A stretch of 64,000 bases of DNA, taken from assembly GCF_026230105.1 (NCBI RefSeq), contig NC_079483.1, positions 8,611,312 to 8,675,311 on the forward strand. Reading direction: 5' to 3'. How positions within the stretch are numbered: position 1 is the stretch's first letter; each line of letters starts with the position of its first letter. This document shows positions 62,701-64,000 of this stretch, one piece after another. Made by a program: the position numbers and the translations under genes. This DNA is from Diorhabda sublineata. Lineage: Eukaryota > Arthropoda > Insecta > Coleoptera > Chrysomelidae. The notes below the pieces were generated by a model. That model saw nothing but the letters and a program-made list of their open reading frames with translations, did not search any database and was not told the DNA's origin.

Positions 62701-62949
62701 AACGAACGATCGTTTTCGAGACTATCACTATTTGGAGATAAAATATGTTCGGAAATTTCTTCAGATTTAGAATTTCGGTCTTCACCCATAGGAAGACTTA
62801 AAGACAATGAAACAGAATCAGTTTCTGATTTAGTATTCTTCGGGGGAGGTATCTAAAGAAAAAATATATATTTATAGTACGTTAATATATCTTTGTTGAT
62901 CTAAATTTATACTTACTTCAAGCGGCGTTTCGTTACTTGTATCCTCCAT
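35798..62949 (-). CDS. Plp: Pericentrin-like protein (PACT-domain centrosomal scaffold)
   Basis: Centriole/centrosome scaffold of the pericentrin/AKAP9 family. Exons: 62949-62917, 62852-62679, 62595-62056, 62004-61780, 61203-61018, 60960-60773, 59170-58975, 58838-58680, 57323-57210, 56857-56741, 56684-56446, 56396-56086, 56033-55819, 55082-54890, 52783-52614, 52556-52389, 49561-49511, 47886-47673, 47582-47413, 44787-44674, 44620-44456, 44400-43154, 42896-42504, 42397-42166, 40765-40487, 39785-39537, 39488-39168, 39115-38819, 37228-37050, 36984-36735, 36323-36199, 35924-35798. Phases chain without a stop to 2546 aa. Most of the protein is charged heptad-type coiled coil rich in Glu, Lys and Leu. 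The exon 6-7 join gives EKN-YSEEIFSQQSKKM; I preferred the acceptor at 59171 because it keeps this segment. The exon 19 start could instead be 47618. PACT lies at about residues 2321-2402. An in-frame ATG at 59133 could serve a shorter isoform. Confidence 0.92.
36324..36734 (+). repeat. GGTACATTAGAACTAC minisatellite in Plp intron 30
   Basis: Diverged units built around TTTTGGTACATTAGAACTAC recur about every 40-80 bp. The same motif fills intron 28 and appears singly in other Plp introns. Confidence 0.8.
36735..37228 (-). other. Plp: PACT domain of Plp (exons 29-30)
   Basis: Exons 37228-37050 and 36984-36735 encode ADYLFAKTLKLESTKKALIF, QKRYLMQCIL and then RFRAAVFVVVSVIRMKYLV with RRWHSG. 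This matches the PACT pattern known from pericentrin (a KALVYQKKYLL-like basic helix, then an FR.AV..VIA..R..FL...W segment), which anchors the protein at centrioles and overlaps calmodulin-binding sites. After PACT the tail is about 145 residues, Asn/Thr/Gln-rich, ending LDVVLDTNSS. Confidence 0.93.
37570..38460 (+). repeat. About 70-bp minisatellite in Plp intron 28
   Basis: TTTGGTATATTAGAACTACT recurs at roughly 37588, 37656, 37725, 37796, 37860, 37928 and onward (about 69 bp apart), each followed by ATTACGTATTATGTCGAACA and AGGAGAAAAACTAATGC-like words. It fills the middle of the 1.6-kb intron just before the PACT exons. Confidence 0.88.
39840..40220 (+). pseudogene. Dead non-LTR retrotransposon RNase H tail in Plp intron 25
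   Basis: On the strand opposite Plp. Broken frames include GPAPFCGISYG-like words, TRAETGR and ILIGVLLGPSRLNGH, which resemble the RNase H and zinc-knuckle end of R1/Jockey-type retrotransposons (GPEPFCGI, LLTGH..LN.HL). Stops and shifts are frequent. Confidence 0.65.
40860..42130 (+). repeat. Plp intron 24, scattered GGTACATT motif copies
   Basis: Copies of the TTTGGTACATTAGAACTAC motif family occur near 41170, 41200, 41490, 41780 and 42095, with intervening duplicated words such as AAAACTGCC.CCACTCAAAT (41325 and 41607). No gene. Confidence 0.6.
44830..46990 (+). repeat. 162-bp satellite with higher-order structure, Plp intron 19
   Basis: AACGCCTCTACACC recurs at 45144, 45305, 45463, 45625, 45787, 45949, 46111, 46273, 46435, 46597 and 46759; from 45463 every step is exactly 162 bp. 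Units fall into variants A1 (CCCTCCATATGCC), A2 (CCCTCGATATGCC) and B (TTCTAGATCC), in the order A1 A2 B, A1 A2 B, A1 B, A1 B, B-like. The + strand is pyrimidine-rich, so the Plp transcript is purine-rich here. Because 162 is a multiple of 3, the array produces a spurious 468-codon ORF. Confidence 0.96.
47014..47399 (+). pseudogene. Inverted decayed copy of part of Plp exon 22
   Basis: The + strand here matches the sense (- strand) sequence of Plp exon 22 at about 43880-43350. Shared identical blocks include AAAAGATTTGAAAACTTC, GAAACCAAAGATACTGCAA and TTCGAAAAGGAACAAAAAG, plus ATTGGACCTAAT and TCTGATGAAACTTT, in the same order. It is shortened by internal deletions (about 386 versus 530 bp) and its frame is broken. 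It abuts the donor of intron 19 (47412) and is inverted relative to Plp, so Plp pre-mRNA is antisense to exon 22 at this point. Confidence 0.88.
47931..48560. other. Plp intron 17, distal part, nothing recognised
   Basis: AT-rich intron DNA with no repeat, RNA gene or coding frame that I can support. Confidence 0.5.
48570..48920 (+). repeat. About 75-bp tandem repeat in Plp intron 17
   Basis: CGCCTCTGGTA occurs at 48593, 48671, 48746, 48812 and 48887, each followed by AGTTCAAATGTACCTCCCA or a close variant and by ACAACAAGAGATA. Confidence 0.9.
48981..49347. mobile_element. mariner-type MITE, 367 bp, in Plp intron 17
   Basis: The ends are inverted: CGAGGTGTGTGATAAAAGTA at 48981 and TACTTTTATCACACCCCACG ending at 49347 pair for about 20 bp with few mismatches. 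Both ends are flanked by TA, the Tc1/mariner target duplication. There is no transposase frame inside, so it is a non-autonomous deletion derivative. Confidence 0.85.
49511..49561 (-). CDS. Plp: 51-nt micro-exon of Plp (exon 17)
   Basis: Flanked by a T-rich tract plus GCTTTGCAG acceptor and a CAG/GTAATT donor, and open in the Plp phase. It adds 17 residues, VNGAYCRCRDNSRAFVQ (about 1077-1093). The length is a multiple of three, so skipping would keep the frame. The Cys/Arg-rich peptide is unlike the coiled coil around it. It could be a cassette exon or a chance match; only transcripts can decide. Confidence 0.6.
50150..52200 (+). repeat. 184-bp satellite in Plp intron 16
   Basis: GCTGGTAAAG recurs at 50343, 50527, 50711, 50895, 51079, 51263, 51447, 51631, 51815, 51999 and 52183, exactly 184 bp each time, with an older copy near 50146. 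Copies differ by only a few bases. Each carries, on the Plp strand, an acceptor-like GTTTTTAG, 17 nt, and a donor-like GTAAGT. The array ends about 190 bp before exon 16. Confidence 0.96.
53030..53850 (+). repeat. About 50-bp minisatellite in Plp intron 14
   Basis: CTGCAAACGTCTCCTACTTT, CTATAAGGCACC and TTTTTGGTATTTTCTTT recur with GCAAAC-type landmarks at about 53206, 53255, 53305, 53357, 53409, 53457 and 53507 (48-52 bp). ORFs such as 53013-53381 are by-products. Confidence 0.9.
53860..54860. other. Plp intron 14, distal part, nothing recognised
   Basis: Low-complexity T-rich then A-rich DNA; one GGTACATTTGAACTACTACC motif copy near 54780. No gene. Confidence 0.5.
55140..55790 (+). repeat. 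GTAAAGGCTACAA repeats in Plp intron 13
   Basis: Imperfect units with AGTAAAGGCTACAAAGT, AATGTAGGACTAAATT and GGAGAAATTTCTATAAGTAA recur through almost the whole intron between exons at 55819 and 55082. Confidence 0.82.
56880..57190 (+). repeat. About 120-bp tandem repeat in Plp intron 9
   Basis: ATGGGACATTTGAACTACTT followed by AATAATTCA...ACAATTACCAATTTTAAAC occurs about two and a half times. Confidence 0.8.
57660..58610 (+). repeat. About 290-bp tandem repeat in Plp intron 8
   Basis: GCTGGGATCAAA-type landmarks near 57922, 58216 and 58501 (steps 294 and 285) sit within similar surroundings (AAAACAGCAATT, ATTTGTAAAT, AATCTTATTGAA). The copies are considerably diverged. Confidence 0.75.
58908..58959 (-). 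other. Two overlapping, mutually exclusive hairpins in Plp intron 7
   Basis: TATATCCAGCCCT (58908-58920) pairs perfectly with AGGGCTGGATATA (58935-58947). AATACCGAAGGG (58927-58938) pairs perfectly with CCCTTCGGTATT (58948-58959). The two stems share bases 58935-58938, so only one full stem can form at a time. The whole structure sits in a 136-nt intron, 15 nt past the donor. Confidence 0.85.
59270..59900 (+). repeat. Diverged AACTATTTAAGGTGAAAAA repeats, Plp intron 6
   Basis: About five imperfect units (ACTAACTATTTAAG, CCATTAGTTAATTAAAA, TAGAATTCTTGCTGAGAAAG) about 110-120 bp apart lie next to exon 7. Confidence 0.75.
59984..60745 (-). pseudogene. Probable processed pseudogene in Plp intron 6
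   Basis: On the Plp strand the sequence has broken coding-like frames ending in a 12-base A tract (59995-59984). Readable pieces include HASASDSDSEREIKKVL, IEFKTKYYAICKKKLEIEID, GAQRWIDEKTCQLFNI with STTDMDKNGYKTACLILKP, and MALYICKGCTHIMESYHHVR. Frames shift between pieces and contain stops. I do not recognise the parent protein. A retroposed mRNA fragment is the simplest reading; a transposon-encoded protein is the alternative. Confidence 0.55.
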
Positions 62950-63481
62950 TATTACTAAATAAAAATCACGATGTAATTATACGGTTAATTTATATATAAA
63001 ATTTTTTGCAATACTATTAACACATTTTAAATCATACGATAACTTAATACAAACAGTATAAATTAAAATCAAAATATTGTTGATTTATTTATGCGCATGA
63101 CGGTAACAGAATTATGGTTTCTATTTATGTTGGTGACACTGCGTTGTTAGAAGTAGTTTGTTTCAATAAACAAATTTAAATAAATTGATTAAAAATTCAA
63201 TTAAATAGTTATATATCTATATTATTATATATCTATATTTCAATTTATTGAGAAAAATAATTCCAAATTATATTAAAGTTAGATACTTTATTGTTTTTTA
63301 TGTTGGCTGCATTAGTTTTATATATACGTCCCTCCATTTTACAATTCCGACATATCGGCTCTTTTGTTTTGACGTTTATGCGTTGCAAAGTGTAAACAGA
63401 AACCGTGTATTGTAAACTTAGTCATATAAGGAAAACAAACATATTTCAAAAAATGCATGCCAGTCAATTAATTAGAATATA
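62950..63481. promoter_or_regulatory. Divergent promoter region, Plp and the downstream gene
   Basis: Start codons of Plp (- strand, 62949) and the next gene (+ strand, 63482) are 0.53 kb apart. The spacer is AT-rich, with TATATATA words near 62990 and 63210-63230. No distinct element is decisive. Confidence 0.45.
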
Positions 63482-64000
63482 ATGTTGTTGTTGGCGATTT
63501 TTTTCATTTTATGTCCTCTAGAATTATATAGTTTTGAACTGTGTAACGAAAATGAAAATCTGAAATGCGGAAAGGTATACATTTTGTAACCTAATTAAAT
63601 TTAATTACTATATTTTTTTATTTATTTTAGTCTACGGATAATGTAACAGATAATTGTAAAATACACGTTAATAACAATACAGAGGATTGTCGATTATACG
63701 ACTTTTCAGGTGGCGATAACGTAAAACTTAATTTTGGGGATGTGTTTTTGCATCTAATGCCAGAGACGTCTCAGAATATTTTATCGATGAACGTTTTCCC
63801 TACTCTCCGATGGACTAGTAAGTTCAGTTATAATATTAAAGGTAATTTTTAAATTACATTAATTTTAGAAACTTTAGTGAAGTTTTCTGAATACAACAAA
63901 CAAAAATCTTGTAATATTTATATTGTTGAAAAATTTAGCAGCTCATTAGAAACTTTAAGATATAATTGTTATTGGAAAGAAAAAGCTGGAGACAAAATAT
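63482..64000 (+). CDS. Unrecognised secreted or membrane protein, 5' end only
   Basis: Exons 63482-63574, 63631-63817 and 63869 to beyond the window chain in phase (phase 0, then phase 1) with GT-AG introns. The product starts with a signal-peptide-like MLLLAIFFILCPLELYSF, then a Cys-containing region with N-glycosylation sequons (NVT, NNT). It continues as VKLNFGDVFLHL, FPTLRWTKTLVKFSEYN, KSCNIYIVEKF and NCYWKEKAGDKI where the window ends. The conserved-looking Cys and Trp residues suggest an extracellular domain. I do not recognise the family; a receptor ectodomain is a guess. Confidence 0.7.

Noticed and set aside
59101..62949. Splitting Plp into two genes, one ending at the stop at 60757 and one starting at ATG 59133
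   Set aside because: A GTTAGT donor at 60772 and an acceptor at 59171 join in phase and give a continuous EKNYSEEIFSQQSKKM segment. An internal start at 59133 remains possible as an isoform.

Overview
The window looks like an AT-rich insect nuclear genome. Genes are interrupted by GT-AG introns, TTAGG telomere-type arrays lie inside the sequence, and decayed mariner and non-LTR retrotransposon pieces are common. A beetle is my best guess for the order, but that is a weak inference. No operons, phage, CRISPR or rRNA are visible.

The first 11.6 kb is accessory DNA. Two blocks of one 346-bp satellite (about 0.77-2.23 kb and 3.06-5.88 kb) flank a short GC-rich island. They are followed by a tRNA-like element and by a mosaic of duplicated segments, TTAGG arrays and a broken mariner-type transposase (7.5-8.65 kb). 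I see no host gene there.

Five protein genes follow. (1) A SMARCAL1/Marcal1 annealing helicase, + strand, 11607-15473, 6 exons, 612 aa. (2) A 16-finger C2H2 zinc-finger protein, - strand, 19994-17075, 3 exons, 526 aa, converging on gene 1. (3) A divergent 6-phosphofructo-2-kinase/fructose-2,6-bisphosphatase, + strand, 20957-32284, 6 exons, 476 aa, divergent from gene 2. (4) A giant coiled-coil pericentrin-like protein (Plp), - strand, 62949-35798, modelled as 32 exons and 2546 aa, with the PACT centrosome-targeting domain near its C-terminus. (5) The 5' end of an unrecognised gene with a signal peptide, + strand from 63482, divergent from Plp. In every gene model the splice phases chain into one uninterrupted frame; I joined the exons by eye.

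The genes have no evident shared pathway. They cover replication-fork repair, transcription, glycolytic control and centrosome structure. The striking property is what fills their introns and spacers: nearly every long intron carries its own private tandem-repeat family. These are about 210 bp in Marcal1 intron 2, 61/122 bp in PFKFB introns 2 and 4, and 162, 184, about 75, about 70 and about 50 bp in different Plp introns. Several show higher-order structure.

The most unusual single observation is an inverted, decayed copy of part of Plp's own exon 22 sitting at the start of Plp intron 19. The Plp pre-mRNA would therefore contain sequence antisense to its own exon. Others are a 184-bp intronic satellite whose every unit carries a tiny pseudo-exon with good splice sites, a 136-nt intron with two mutually exclusive hairpins, and a PFKFB whose phosphatase residues are intact while several remembered fructose-6-phosphate contacts of the kinase half are replaced.
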